Positions 1 to 9,305 of a stretch of 64,000 nt of DNA are shown in pieces. The position numbers and the translations under genes are program-made. The notes beneath the pieces are model-generated. The model was not told the origin of the DNA. It did not search any database and worked only from the letters and a program-made list of their open reading frames with translations. Position 1 is the first letter of the stretch. Each line of letters opens with the position of its first letter. The stretch is from Cognataquiflexum aquatile (GTDB taxonomy: Bacteria; Bacteroidota; Bacteroidia; Cytophagales; Cyclobacteriaceae), in the NCBI RefSeq assembly GCF_003316845.1, contig NZ_QMIK01000002.1:481815-545814 (forward strand). The letters are read 5' to 3'.

Positions 1-1186
1 CTTGGGGTCCTTCCCTTTCGGTTTCAAATCGAATCGGTGGGGTGATAGAGCCGACTTTCATGCTGTCCAAGGTGAAGTATAAAACAGGATCATCAAGGGT
101 CCTTAGTGTAAGCCTGCTTGAATTGTTGTTGGGATCCACAAAGAAACCGCCGTTGTCAGAAGTCGCTCTGTCTTCAGAGCTTTCTTTTGCAGCTTTTGCA
201 AAATCTATCTTTCCCGAAATGATAGCTGTCCTGATGCTGTCCAAGAACCTTTCGGCATCAAGAATATCCTGTTCGGAAGGTTCGGGGCGGATCAGGATAT
301 GGCGGGTATTGAAAGTGTTTCCTCTTTTTTCCAAAAGCTGGATCATGTGAAAACCAAAAGAGGTTTCTACGGGATCGCTGATTTCAAGTACTTCCATGCC
401 AAGCGCTGTCGCCTCATACTCGGGAGCAAGTTCACCCCTTCGGAAAAATCCCAGTTCACCGCCCAAAGGTGCTGATCCGGGGTCTTGTGAATATTGCTTT
501 GCAAGGGTCTGAAAATCAGCTTTCCCATCCATGATCTGATTTTTGAGCTCCCTGAGTTGGGCTGTAATCTCGTTTTTTACTTTTTGGTTTACCTGGGGTT
601 TTTTGACGATCTGTCCCACCATCACTTCTGCAGAAAAGAAAGGAAGCGAATCCTTTGGAATATCATTGTAAAATTTGCGGACGTCAGCAGGAGAGATAGA
701 AAGCCCCTCTGTAATTTTTGCCTGCATTTTTTGGACAATAAGCTGCTCCTTCAACATGTCATGAATCTCAGTTTTCAATTGGTCAGCGGTCTTTCCGTAA
801 ACTTGCGCAAGCATGGCTTCGTCTCCACCAAACTGCTGCATCACCATGGAGAACCTTTGGTCTGCTTGGAACATCACCTCTGCATCTGTGACCATGACAG
901 AGTCAATTTCTGCCTTGGCAATCATCAATTTATTGATAAGCAATGACTCAAACACCTCACACCTCGTGGGAGGCTGAATGTCCTGTTGGGCTTGTGCAAT
1001 GGCCTCAATGTAGGTTTTTTGAACCTCGGACTCCAACAGAATGTAATTATTTACTTTGGCTACTATTTTATCCAGTACCTGACCGGTGGGAGGGGGAGTT
1101 TCTGTTTTTACTTCCGTCTGTGCTATAGCCTGAATCATGGTCAGGTTCAAGAAACAAAAGGCCAGTAAATAATTTAATCTACTCAT
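1..1186 (-). CDS. SurA-like periplasmic peptidyl-prolyl isomerase (C-terminus cut by window edge)
   Basis: Parvulin-type chaperone, expected to escort unfolded outer-membrane proteins through the periplasm. About 395 residues are present and the frame is still open at base 1. An N-terminal signal peptide ends near the AIAQ site around residue 23. It is followed by a SurA N-terminal chaperone region (KIVAKVNNYILLESEV) and a first rotamase domain containing SAEVMVGQIVKKP and GGELGFFRRGEL. A second rotamase domain starts at TRHILIRPEP and runs off the window. The ATG at 1186 overlaps the stop of the upstream gene by 8 bases, so the two are probably translationally coupled. It is the third parvulin in a row on this strand. 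Identification as SurA rather than another PpiC protein rests on domain order and is fairly secure. Confidence 0.88.
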   Translation of the reverse strand, partial: MSRLNYLLAFCFLNLTMIQAIAQTEVKTETPPPTGQVLDKIVAKVNNYILLESEVQKTYIEAIAQAQQDIQPPTRCEVFESLLINKLMIAKAEIDSVMVTDAEVMFQADQRFSMVMQQFGGDEAMLAQVYGKTADQLKTEIHDMLKEQLIVQKMQAKITEGLSISPADVRKFYNDIPKDSLPFFSAEVMVGQIVKKPQVNQKVKNEITAQLRELKNQIMDGKADFQTLAKQYSQDPGSAPLGGELGFFRRGELAPEYEATALGMEVLEISDPVETSFGFHMIQLLEKRGNTFNTRHILIRPEPSEQDILDAERFLDSIRTAIISGKIDFAKAAKESSEDRATSDNGGFFVDPNNNSSRLTLRTLDDPVLYFTLDSMKVGSITPPIRFETEREGPQ

Positions 1187-2081
1187 ATATTTTGAATTCA
1201 TTTTTTTCAAGTGCTCGGTTATAAACTTCTTTCTGTAATTGATCGACGAGTTCAATCCTCCTTTTGTTGATCAGGATTTTGGTTATTTCATCCCTGACAA
1301 ATTCTAGTGGTGGAACTTGTTCCTGCAATTTGTATTCCAATATCCTGAAATAATACCTGTAGCGGTCGTCATCAGTAATCACATGCTTGTTGTTTCGAAC
1401 CAGTTCCACCTTATTGGGATGGTTGGACAAAGGCGTTTCAATAATGATGTCATCTAACCTGACCCAAGTAGAATCCTCAAGAAAATGGTTTGCTCCGGCA
1501 CTGACCGCCAAAGCTTTAAAGGACTCTTTGTCTTTTTGATTCTGTGACCGCAGCAACCTTTCAATCTGTCGGTTTTGCGGGGATTCTTTTTCGATTTTCA
1601 CAAAATTCACCCTGACAATAATTTCTTTGAGGCTGAAATTGACTTTGTTGACCTGGTAATAATCTTCAATTTCCTGTTGACTGACGTCGTTGTTCAGGTT
1701 TTCCGCCACATACTTTTTTTCAAATTCATAGACCATCAGGGCATACTTGTAGTCCAGAAGTTTCCTGTTGATTTCGGCTTCGTCAAAAGCCATTGATTTG
1801 CCCGCTTCTTTGATAAGGAGTTGCTTTCTTACCCAAGACTGAACATACCTCTCGGCGATATTTGCACTGTCTTCCTCAGATTTACTTTCTGATTTGATAA
1901 AAGAAAGCTCTGATAAGTGTAAGTTTTGGTTTCCTACTGATGCGATTATTTGGTCTTCTTCGTCATTTCCTTCGGATTTGAACCTGAAGAAATCACATGC
2001 CCCAATCGTTGCCAAAAGGAGGATAAACAAGAGACTACTTCGCCACTGCAAGGTCAAATATTTTCTGTTTTTCTGCTTCAT
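1179..2081 (-). CDS. PpiC/SurA-family lipoprotein, middle gene of parvulin trio
   Basis: A 300-residue protein with a lipoprotein signal: basic start, hydrophobic stretch, then ATIGAC with the acylated Cys at about residue 29. It has a helical SurA-N-like region (around 45-130) and a degenerate rotamase region (around 150-290) ending in RIELVDQLQKEVYNRALE, as in other PpiC proteins. The hallmark HIL motif of active parvulins is not evident; the corresponding stretch reads LKEIIVRVNFV, so it may be a chaperone without isomerase activity. The start overlaps the end of the upstream foldase gene by 47 bases. I keep this start because it gives the signal peptide its basic N-region. Its stop overlaps the start of the SurA-like gene. 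Confidence 0.8.
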   Translation of the reverse strand: MKQKNRKYLTLQWRSSLLFILLLATIGACDFFRFKSEGNDEEDQIIASVGNQNLHLSELSFIKSESKSEEDSANIAERYVQSWVRKQLLIKEAGKSMAFDEAEINRKLLDYKYALMVYEFEKKYVAENLNNDVSQQEIEDYYQVNKVNFSLKEIIVRVNFVKIEKESPQNRQIERLLRSQNQKDKESFKALAVSAGANHFLEDSTWVRLDDIIIETPLSNHPNKVELVRNNKHVITDDDRYRYYFRILEYKLQEQVPPLEFVRDEITKILINKRRIELVDQLQKEVYNRALEKNEFKIYE

Positions 2082-4044
2082 TGATCTGGACAGCGTATTT
2101 CTCCTTCAGGGTAGAGATAAGTTGCTTGTCCAGGAATTCCTGATAGTCCTGTATCACCTTGCCTCGGGTTTCTTCAAATTTCTTTGGGCCGGGCAATACC
2201 TTTTCCCCCAATACCACCATGTAGGTTTTGTTTTCCAGCCTCAGTTCTTGAAAATTCAGTGCCATATCAGCATTTTTCAAGATGGGATGTTGCTGCCATT
2301 CAAAGATGCCCTCCGATACCGTAAAGGCCAGGGGGTTGTTGATCAGGAATGTATTTTCCAAACGGTCAACCAAATTGGGCTGGTATTTTTTGTCAGACAA
2401 AAATTTACGGACGGAAGGAATGCTTTCTTCTTTTGCCATCGTGAGTATCAAGGCCTGAATTCTTTCATTCCATTGGTATCTTGAAATATTCTCTTGGTAG
2501 AATTTCACCTGACCCAAGCTGTCCTCGATGGCTTTTTGCCAAACTTGCTCATTCATAAGGGAGAAAAGCAGGATTCCGTCTCTGTATTCCTGAATCATAA
2601 GCCTGTATTCCTCATTGTTGGTCATCAGATCATTGATCTCGGCTTCCTGAAGGTTGACTTCTACATACTTGTCAAACCATGTTTGGAAATAATTCTGGGG
2701 ATTGGTCCGGACGACTTGCTTGTCTTCTGCAATAAAATCCAAGAGACCTTTCACGGTTTTTGGTTTGTTGTTGATGCTGAATAAAACCGAATCCAACAGA
2801 TTTTTTGATTTTAGGATTTCTGCTATTTCCTGCCTGGAAGTAGTTGTAAACAGGCCATTGACCGAATCTACCAATACTTCATTTTCAACAAATCCATATT
2901 TTGATTTTTGGATAGCCACTACCTGTGATTGGATCAAGGTGGACCTGCTGTCTCTCAGAATCCTTGATTTGATGGAAGACTCCATTTCCTCATAACTTGC
3001 AAGAGGTTTTTTGCCTTCCAATCTGATGATATGGTAACCAAATGGAGTTTTGACCGGAGGTGAGATTTCACCTTCCTCCTGCAATGAAAATGCAGCCCTT
3101 TCAAATTCCGGAATGACGGATCCCAAGCCTATCCAAGGCAAGGTACCTCCTGTGTTTTTGGTGCCTGCATCTTCAGAATACAGCTCACAGATTTCTTCCC
3201 ATGAACTTTCAGGTTTTTGCAGTTCGGTGTAGATTTCACTTACTTTTCTTAAAATTCTTTCCTCTGTGACGGGATCATTTCCCTGGGAGCGGACCAAAAT
3301 ATGGGAAACTTTTACTTCGCCGGGATTTGGCTGACGGTCTTCCAATTTGATGATATGGTATCCGAAATTGGTCAAAATAGGATCAGAAATCTGACCTACC
3401 TGCATGGAATAAGCAGCATCCTCAAAAGAGGAAACCATCTGTAAGGCGGTGAAATACCCAAGATTTCCTTTATTGTCCTTTGCGGAGGGATCATCAGAAT
3501 GCTCAAATGCCAATTCATTGAAGTCTGCACCGTTTTCAGCTTCCTCTTTCAGTTTCAGTGCCATTCTCAAAACAGAGATCGTATCAGCCTGACTGGCATT
3601 GGGAGGAAACTGCAACAGGATATGGCTGGCTTTGACTACTTCCTTCATCCGGTTGTAGGCTTTCATGAGTTCACCTTCCTGCAGGGAATTTTTAATCAAA
3701 AATGGCTGGGTCAGGTCGTCTTTGAACACTTCGAATTCTCTTTCAAACTCTTCAGTTTTGTCCAATCCAAGGCTTTCTGCCTCTTTGACTTTGAGTTTGT
3801 AATTGATGAAAAGTTCCAGGTTTTCAAAAAATTCCTCTTCAGAAATCTTGTTTTCAGAGTTTTTGAATTCCCTGTTTTTGGACAGCATATGCAAAAATTC
3901 ATCACCGAATACGGCATTGTCACCAATGGCCAATAATGGCGAAGGGATATCCTCCTGTATTTCTACCGGCGCAACTGTGGATTTCGGGCTGCATGAAAAT
4001 GCTAAAATCAGGAGTAAATAAAGAAATCGACTTATATTAATCAT
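2035..4044 (-). CDS. Peptidyl-prolyl isomerase lipoprotein with two parvulin domains (PpiD/SurA-like)
   Basis: A 669-residue periplasmic foldase. The ATG at 4044 gives a clean lipoprotein signal with Cys18 (LAFSC); the reading frame extends upstream only to a TTG. A helical N-terminal region (around 40-130) precedes two PPIC rotamase domains. Their signature histidines are in HILLQF (about residue 141) and HILVRS (about residue 248), and each domain ends with a GYHIIKLE or GYHIIRLE motif. The remaining 300 residues are a helical extension without a recognised domain. It is first of three adjacent parvulin genes on this strand, and lies 88 bases downstream of a partner-switching gene set. Role in outer-membrane protein assembly or quality control is inferred from family and context. 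Confidence 0.87.
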   Translation of the reverse strand: MINISRFLYLLLILAFSCSPKSTVAPVEIQEDIPSPLLAIGDNAVFGDEFLHMLSKNREFKNSENKISEEEFFENLELFINYKLKVKEAESLGLDKTEEFEREFEVFKDDLTQPFLIKNSLQEGELMKAYNRMKEVVKASHILLQFPPNASQADTISVLRMALKLKEEAENGADFNELAFEHSDDPSAKDNKGNLGYFTALQMVSSFEDAAYSMQVGQISDPILTNFGYHIIKLEDRQPNPGEVKVSHILVRSQGNDPVTEERILRKVSEIYTELQKPESSWEEICELYSEDAGTKNTGGTLPWIGLGSVIPEFERAAFSLQEEGEISPPVKTPFGYHIIRLEGKKPLASYEEMESSIKSRILRDSRSTLIQSQVVAIQKSKYGFVENEVLVDSVNGLFTTTSRQEIAEILKSKNLLDSVLFSINNKPKTVKGLLDFIAEDKQVVRTNPQNYFQTWFDKYVEVNLQEAEINDLMTNNEEYRLMIQEYRDGILLFSLMNEQVWQKAIEDSLGQVKFYQENISRYQWNERIQALILTMAKEESIPSVRKFLSDKKYQPNLVDRLENTFLINNPLAFTVSEGIFEWQQHPILKNADMALNFQELRLENKTYMVVLGEKVLPGPKKFEETRGKVIQDYQEFLDKQLISTLKEKYAVQINEAEKQKIFDLAVAK

Positions 4045-4132
4045 AAATGAAAGGCCGGAAAACAAGTGCAATGTTACAAATTAAATTGAAAAATTCGGGT
4101 GGCACTGACTAATAAGATGCCTTAATTAACAA

Positions 4133-4549
4133 TTATTTGGAATTCAGAATTTTATATAACCTGCAGATATTTTTGTTTTCAAAGGATTCAAACTCGATTT
4201 TATCCATAATCCTTTTCACCAGGATGATACCAAGGCCACCCTTTCTTTTGGATTTGATGACCTGGGATATCTCAGGTTCCTGGTACTCCAGGATATTGAA
4301 TCCCTCACCAAAATCCAGAATTTCAAAAACAATCAATGCTTTGGAAGAAATTACATTGAGGTCAATATATTCATTGGAATTGCAGTCATGGGAGTGGATG
4401 ATCAGGTTGGCACAGACTTCTTCCACCGCCAAGATCACTTGATGTTGCTCAATTTCAGACAATTGGGTCACCTTTAGAATAGATTCTAAAAACTGTCTCA
4501 GGTCAGACAATTGGGCTGTATCGCAATATACTCTTAATTGGGAATTCAT
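4133..4549 (-). CDS. RsbW-like anti-sigma/serine kinase ATP-binding protein
   Basis: A 138-residue GHKL-type ATPase of the anti-sigma regulatory factor family, which phosphorylates its STAS partner and binds a target protein. The N-box is EEVCANLIIHSH (around 47-58), the ATP-lid aspartate region is DFGEGFN, and the G2 region is GGLGIILVKRIMD. It follows the STAS gene with a 2-base gap and, before it, a SpoIIE-type phosphatase, giving a complete partner-switching trio. Bacteroidota do not usually carry sigma-B, so its target is unknown. It could control another regulator or envelope function. Confidence 0.9.
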   Translation of the reverse strand: MNSQLRVYCDTAQLSDLRQFLESILKVTQLSEIEQHQVILAVEEVCANLIIHSHDCNSNEYIDLNVISSKALIVFEILDFGEGFNILEYQEPEISQVIKSKRKGGLGIILVKRIMDKIEFESFENKNICRLYKILNSK

Positions 4550-4551
4550 AT

Positions 4552-4884
4552 TTAACCCTTCAGGGCTTCTTCTTTAGAGGGCCGGATATCGATCAGTTGG
4601 TCAAGTCCCAGGATATGAAATACCTGAAACACCTTATCTTTTAGCGCGAAAATGACCATTTTGACATTGTTTTCTTCAAATTCATCGAGGTAGGACATGA
4701 ATACACCCAAGCCTGCTGAAGAGATATAATCAAGCGCTGCACAGTCAATCAAAATGCTTTTTGCTCCATCCTGAACCACCTCACTGATGGCGGCATCCAA
4801 TTCGACGGAGTTGCTGGCATCGATCTCCCCGGTCAAAATGAGATTCCAAATGTCATTTTCTAAACGTTTTTCTATGTTAAGCAT
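4552..4884 (-). CDS. STAS-domain anti-sigma factor antagonist (RsbV/SpoIIAA-like)
   Basis: A 110-residue single STAS domain. The phosphorylatable serine lies in YISSAGLG (Ser55 or Ser56), after the strand ILIDCAALD that normally precedes it. In the family, the unphosphorylated form binds the RsbW-like kinase and releases that kinase's target. It sits between its predicted phosphatase (30 bases upstream) and its predicted kinase (2 bases downstream), so all three are probably one transcript. Family membership is clear; the pathway it regulates is not. Confidence 0.92.
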   Translation of the reverse strand: MLNIEKRLENDIWNLILTGEIDASNSVELDAAISEVVQDGAKSILIDCAALDYISSAGLGVFMSYLDEFEENNVKMVIFALKDKVFQVFHILGLDQLIDIRPSKEEALKG

Positions 4885-4914
4885 CTTCCTAATTACGGTT
4901 TTGTTAATGATTGG

Positions 4915-6981
4915 TTATGGGTTAAACTTGATCACCATAATCGAAAAGTCATCATCGGGAATTCCTCCCTCGCCAACAAATTGATATACTTGGTTGATAA
5001 TCCTTTCCTTGATTTGGTCTGCACTCAGATTTTTATATTTCATCAGGGATGCTTTCAGGTTTTCATAACCGAATTCCACTCCTTTTTTGTTGGTAGCTTC
5101 TATGATGCCGTCTGTATACAATACAAGAATGTCCTCGCTTTCGTACCTGAACTCAGACTCATGGATGTAATTCCTGTAATTTGCATTCCTTACAATTCCC
5201 AATCCCAATCCATCCGCACTCAGGTATCCTGCTTTGTCCTCACTGTGGTCATAAAACAAGGTGGGACAATGTCCTGCACGGCTATATCTAATGGATTGTC
5301 GGTTGGTATCCAACAGAAAGTAGGAAGTGGTGATAAAGTGGTTTCTTTCCAGGCATTGGCTCAGGGCAATATTTGCTTTGTACAAAAATTCCCCCGGGTT
5401 TGGTTTGAGCTGAACCAGACTGTGGAAAATACCCTTCATCTGGGACATATTGAAAGCTGCCGAGGTACCTTTACCGGAGACGTCCCCGATGATAATGGCA
5501 AAAACACCTTCATCCAGGTCTTTGGTTTCATAATAATCCCCACCGACTTCATCTGCCGCTACTGAAAATCCGCAAATCTCAAATTTTTCATTGTGGTGAA
5601 GCTCCTTGGGCAATAAACTCCGCTGTACCCGCTGCGCAATTTTTAACTCCTCTTTGTACCTTTCTGTTTTGATGGCTTCATTGAGCAGCCTGTAATTTTC
5701 GACCGAAATGGAGGCCTGCCCGACAAATGTGGTGATGATATTGATCATTTCTTTGTTGAACCCATCCCGCACTTCTTTGACCAGATACATCCTTCCGATG
5801 GTTTTTTTATTGACTACCAAAGGAATCAAAAAGGCCGATTTGTAGATATTGTGGGGAATTTTTCCATAGAATTTCCTGATATCATTATCCTCCATCGACC
5901 AATCAAACTCCGAGAATGGCTTGATGGTTTGGAACAAAGCCACAATCTCCTCCCGTATTTCCTCATCAATGAACCTTTTCTGGATCATTTGGGGAATATT
6001 GTCTTTGTCCAATATCTCCAGCCAACCTCCATCGGCGTAGGAGGCACTCATACTGGAATCTATCAATATATCCAAGACCTGGTTTTCGTCCTGTCCGGGT
6101 TTGATGGATTGGCTTAGCCTTTGAAAATTGATGGCTTCCACCAGTTTTTGCTCAAAGACTGAAGAGGTAGGCAGATTGAACAACGTCACCAAAAAACTGA
6201 ACAGGGCATAGATAAATACAAAGGCAAAAAGCCCGACCAAAAACAAATTATCTGTCAGGTTGACAAATGAAGTAACTCCGATGTCGGTGTAAGACGATAA
6301 ACTGGAAAATAGAAAAGTGGTACAGACTAAGATAATAACCAGAAATAGGATGGATTTCCATTTCTCCTTGAAAGTCAGGTAAGGAATCCACTTCAGGTTG
6401 ATGGAGAGGGAAGCAGAAAATATCGTCAGGAATACAAATCCGAAAATAAAGCTGTAGTCGAAGTTATTTTTGTTGATGAATACAAAAAACATACTCATCA
6501 GCATCAAAACCTCAAAAGCTTGCCATTGCTGCACCACCTTTTTGGATTTTTGATACAGGATCAGGTGCTTCCAAAGCAATGAAGTTGAAATCAGAAAAAG
6601 GGAAATAAAGGCAAAATTGACATGGTAGAAGAAATTACTCAACAAAGGATCGGAACCCAATTTGCTTTCCCCCAACATTATGTAAAAAATTTTGATCCCA
6701 AAGGAAATGATGGTCGCCAAGAGCCCTGTCGATACACCGCGCCAGATTAGGTTTAGAAAATCAATATTTTCGTTTTTGTTGATCGAGTAATTGTAAAAGA
6801 CATAAACAAGAATAAAAAAGAGAACCTCAAGGATATAGGATATCTCGGGAGCGAGGGTATTTTCCATCTGATTTACTGATTGGAAAATCCTCGTGATGTC
6901 TACAAAAAGCAAAGCCAACCAAGTCAGGATGGCTACCAAAATACTTATTTTACCGATATTTGGAGTAGGGAGTTTAAGCAT
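4915..6981 (-). CDS. Membrane PP2C-type serine phosphatase with GAF domain (SpoIIE/RsbU-like)
   Basis: A 688-residue sensor phosphatase predicted to dephosphorylate the STAS protein encoded next to it. The first ~270 residues hold about seven or eight hydrophobic segments, suggesting a membrane sensor. A GAF-like domain follows (around 285-435), then a helical linker (LKIAQRVQRSLLPKE) and a SpoIIE/PP2C domain (around 470-688). Metal-binding aspartates are seen in DEVGGDYYE, IIGDVSGKG and LYTDGIIEA. The ATG at 6981 is preferred over a TTG 33 bases upstream. The closely spaced downstream STAS and RsbW-like genes define the module. The input signal is unknown. Confidence 0.9.
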   Translation of the reverse strand: MLKLPTPNIGKISILVAILTWLALLFVDITRIFQSVNQMENTLAPEISYILEVLFFILVYVFYNYSINKNENIDFLNLIWRGVSTGLLATIISFGIKIFYIMLGESKLGSDPLLSNFFYHVNFAFISLFLISTSLLWKHLILYQKSKKVVQQWQAFEVLMLMSMFFVFINKNNFDYSFIFGFVFLTIFSASLSINLKWIPYLTFKEKWKSILFLVIILVCTTFLFSSLSSYTDIGVTSFVNLTDNLFLVGLFAFVFIYALFSFLVTLFNLPTSSVFEQKLVEAINFQRLSQSIKPGQDENQVLDILIDSSMSASYADGGWLEILDKDNIPQMIQKRFIDEEIREEIVALFQTIKPFSEFDWSMEDNDIRKFYGKIPHNIYKSAFLIPLVVNKKTIGRMYLVKEVRDGFNKEMINIITTFVGQASISVENYRLLNEAIKTERYKEELKIAQRVQRSLLPKELHHNEKFEICGFSVAADEVGGDYYETKDLDEGVFAIIIGDVSGKGTSAAFNMSQMKGIFHSLVQLKPNPGEFLYKANIALSQCLERNHFITTSYFLLDTNRQSIRYSRAGHCPTLFYDHSEDKAGYLSADGLGLGIVRNANYRNYIHESEFRYESEDILVLYTDGIIEATNKKGVEFGYENLKASLMKYKNLSADQIKERIINQVYQFVGEGGIPDDDFSIMVIKFNP

Positions 6982-7057
6982 TCTTGGAAATTGAATACAA
7001 TAATACTGAAACAAACTTAATTTTCCTGAAAGCGTTAAATGCCATAAGTCTAAATAA

Positions 7058-7792
7058 ATGTTAAAAAACCATATGCGATTTTACAAGATTTCTATTCTGA
7101 TATTTTTTGTTTTTCTATACAGTTGCTCCTCCGCCCAAATCAATAAACTGATCAAAGATGTCACCTCCGGACAGATTCCTTTGTCTCAGGATGAAGTTGC
7201 TGCGGGATTGAAAGAGGCGCTTGAGCAGGGAATAGTGAAGGGGACTGACCTGGCATCCAAGACAGATGGTTATTTTAAGAACGACCTGATCAAAATCCTC
7301 CTTCCTGAGGATGCTCAAAAAGTAGAAAAAACCCTTCGAAATATGGGTTTGGGCAGCGAAGTGGACAGGGCCTTGCTCGCCATCAACCGCGGTGCGGAAA
7401 GAGCAGCCATCGAGGCAAAGCCGATTTTTGTGAATGCTATTAAGCAGATGAATATCCAGGATGCTCTCGGAATATTGAAAGGAGATGCCACAGCTGCCAC
7501 AGATTATTTGAAGAGGACAACCAATGCCCAATTGGTAGAACTCTTCAAACCGAAAATCCAAGCATCCTTGGATGAAGTCGGTGCGACCAAGTACTATGGA
7601 GACCTGGCCAATTCCTACAATAAAATCCCGCTCACCAAGCAAAAAGTCAATCCTGACCTGAATGCTTATGTGACCCAAAAGGCCATTGACGGTTTGTTTG
7701 TGCTGATTGCGGAGGAAGAAAAAAATATCCGCGAGAACCCATTGGGAAGAACTTCAGACCTAATGAAAAAGGTATTTGCGCAGCAGGATTGA
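7058..7792 (+). CDS. DUF4197 domain-containing lipoprotein
   Basis: A 244-residue exported protein with a lipoprotein signal ending FLYSC (Cys23 from this start; a second ATG at 7073 is also possible). Nearly the whole mature protein matches my recollection of DUF4197: the opening LSQDEVAAGLKEALEQGI, then the NRGAERAAIEAKPIF region and the alpha-helical C-terminus. The family's function is not known. It is a single gene between divergent and convergent neighbours, with its stop one base from the end of the opposing DUF721 gene. Confidence 0.87.
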   Translation: MLKNHMRFYKISILIFFVFLYSCSSAQINKLIKDVTSGQIPLSQDEVAAGLKEALEQGIVKGTDLASKTDGYFKNDLIKILLPEDAQKVEKTLRNMGLGSEVDRALLAINRGAERAAIEAKPIFVNAIKQMNIQDALGILKGDATAATDYLKRTTNAQLVELFKPKIQASLDEVGATKYYGDLANSYNKIPLTKQKVNPDLNAYVTQKAIDGLFVLIAEEEKNIRENPLGRTSDLMKKVFAQQD

Positions 7793-7793
7793 T

Positions 7794-8111
7794 TTAAAGA
7801 AAAACAACATCTTCAATCACCCCTTTGCCAAACTTGGATTCGATTAGTTCCATGACTTTGGTCCGGTTCATTTTCAGTTCGTTCTTGACAGGTCCGGAGC
7901 TGATTTTGACAAAAAGTTTCTTTTCCTTGATATACAGGCCTGTGGTGCGTGAAGCAACCATTTTGCCCATCAGTTCCGGCCAGGCCTGCAAAAGCAACCT
8001 TTCGTCAAATTTATCCTTGAGCCGGTAAGCTTTCAGCAAATCATCAAAAGCCTCCTTCAGCGGTGTCGCTTCTTTCTTTCTTCCTCCGTTGTTGCCGTAC
8101 TTTTCCATCAT
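7794..8111 (-). CDS. DUF721 protein, DciA-like
   Basis: A small basic protein of 105 residues. It has the DUF721 core: LKEAFDDLLKAYRLKDKF, the QAWPELMGKMVASRT motif and a C-terminal strand-helix unit (KKLFVKISSGPVKNELKMNR). DUF721 includes DciA, the helicase-loading factor of bacteria without DnaC/DnaI, so a role in replication initiation is plausible. That is inferred from family only. The first ATG is at 8111; another ATG lies three bases later. It starts 18 bases after the hemW stop and is probably co-transcribed with it. Confidence 0.82.
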   Translation of the reverse strand: MMEKYGNNGGRKKEATPLKEAFDDLLKAYRLKDKFDERLLLQAWPELMGKMVASRTTGLYIKEKKLFVKISSGPVKNELKMNRTKVMELIESKFGKGVIEDVVFL

Positions 8112-8129
8112 GTCCAAAGGTAATTTTAT

Positions 8130-9257
8130 TTAAGGTAAAAAAAGAGATTCAGCAATGCTGTCTGCCAACAATCTTCCTTTTTTGGTCAGGATAATTTTGT
8201 TGGTTTCTTCCAGAATGAGTTTTTCTTGCCTTAACATCTTGAAGGTATCGTTTTTCAAATCTGCCAGATCATAACCTGAATTGTCCTTTAGATAAGTCAG
8301 GTCTGTTCCCCAGATGGTTCTCAAAGAAGTCAAGATGTAATCATTGGCCGTATCTTCTCCGCTGAGAATTTCCTTGTTATAGATGGATTCCGCGTTTTTT
8401 AGCTTTTTGATGTACTGGGCATTGTTGGCAATATTCGATCCCCGGCTTTTTCCGTCAAAAGAATGCGCACTTGGGCCGATTCCCAGATAAGGAACACCAA
8501 GCCAATAATTGGTATTGTGGAGGGCAAACTGTCCAGGCTTCCCAAAGTTAGAAATCTCGTATTGGACATAGCCGGCATCTTCCATGGACTGCATGAGGAT
8601 TTCAAACTGTTCGGCAGCAAAATCCTCCGAGGCAGCCTTGTACTTTCCTTTTTTGTGCCAATTTCCCAATGCCGTCCTAGGCTCCACGGTCAGGCAATAG
8701 CTGCTGATATGTCCGGGGTTTTGGGACAATGCGATCTCGAGGTCTTTTTTCCAGATATCATGGTTGGCGGAGGGAAACCCATAGATCAAATCAACGGATA
8801 ACTTTTCAAATCCTGTTGACTTGGCCGATTCGATGGCTTTCAATGATTCCTCCGCTGTATGGGCACGGTTATAAAATTTTAGGATCTCAGGATTGAAGGT
8901 CTGTATACCGATGCTCAACCTGTCGATTCCCAGAGCTTTCCAGTTTTGGAGGTTTGAAGTATTGAGGTCATCGGGATTTGCCTCTAAGGTCACTTCTTCC
9001 AAATTCAAAGGATAATATTTGGTGGCTGTATTCAAGATTTTTTCCAATTGGGATTTGGAAAGCAAGGAAGGTGTACCGCCGCCAAAATATATTGTCTTGA
9101 CTGAACTTCCTTGAGGCAGGAAATCTTTTCTTCGCTCTAATTCCAAGCAGATGGAATCTACCATCTCCTCGATCAGGTCTTTGTTGGTGCTAAAGTGAAA
9201 ATCACAATAGTGACAGGCTTGCTTACAAAAGGGGATATGGATGTAGATACCGGACAA
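8130..9257 (-). CDS. hemW: Radical SAM heme chaperone HemW
   Basis: A 375-residue radical SAM protein of the HemW/HemN family, proposed to deliver heme to target proteins. The iron-sulfur motif is CKQACHYC (Cys11, 15 and 18), with YFGGGTPSLL shortly after and the family regions LEANPDDL, RLSIGIQTF and YEISNF. It has three cluster cysteines and no coproporphyrinogen-oxidase-specific N-terminal extension, which favours HemW over HemN. The only start ahead of the conserved GIYIHIPFC is TTG; an in-frame stop lies about 20 bases upstream and no ATG is available. It is divergent from the BamA-like gene. Confidence 0.92.
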   Translation of the reverse strand: MSGIYIHIPFCKQACHYCDFHFSTNKDLIEEMVDSICLELERRKDFLPQGSSVKTIYFGGGTPSLLSKSQLEKILNTATKYYPLNLEEVTLEANPDDLNTSNLQNWKALGIDRLSIGIQTFNPEILKFYNRAHTAEESLKAIESAKSTGFEKLSVDLIYGFPSANHDIWKKDLEIALSQNPGHISSYCLTVEPRTALGNWHKKGKYKAASEDFAAEQFEILMQSMEDAGYVQYEISNFGKPGQFALHNTNYWLGVPYLGIGPSAHSFDGKSRGSNIANNAQYIKKLKNAESIYNKEILSGEDTANDYILTSLRTIWGTDLTYLKDNSGYDLADLKNDTFKMLRQEKLILEETNKIILTKKGRLLADSIAESLFLP

Positions 9258-9305
9258 TTTATTTACTTTTAGCCTTCAAAGATACTTAAACCTAGCCGGT
9301 CAAAG

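Noticed and set aside
1894..2484. Long plus-strand open frame of 196 codons
   Set aside because: It is antisense to two parvulin genes whose proteins show clear domains; its own translation has no recognisable motif.
4981..5565. Plus-strand open frame of 194 codons
   Set aside because: It is opposite the SpoIIE phosphatase domain and is explained by codon bias on the other strand.
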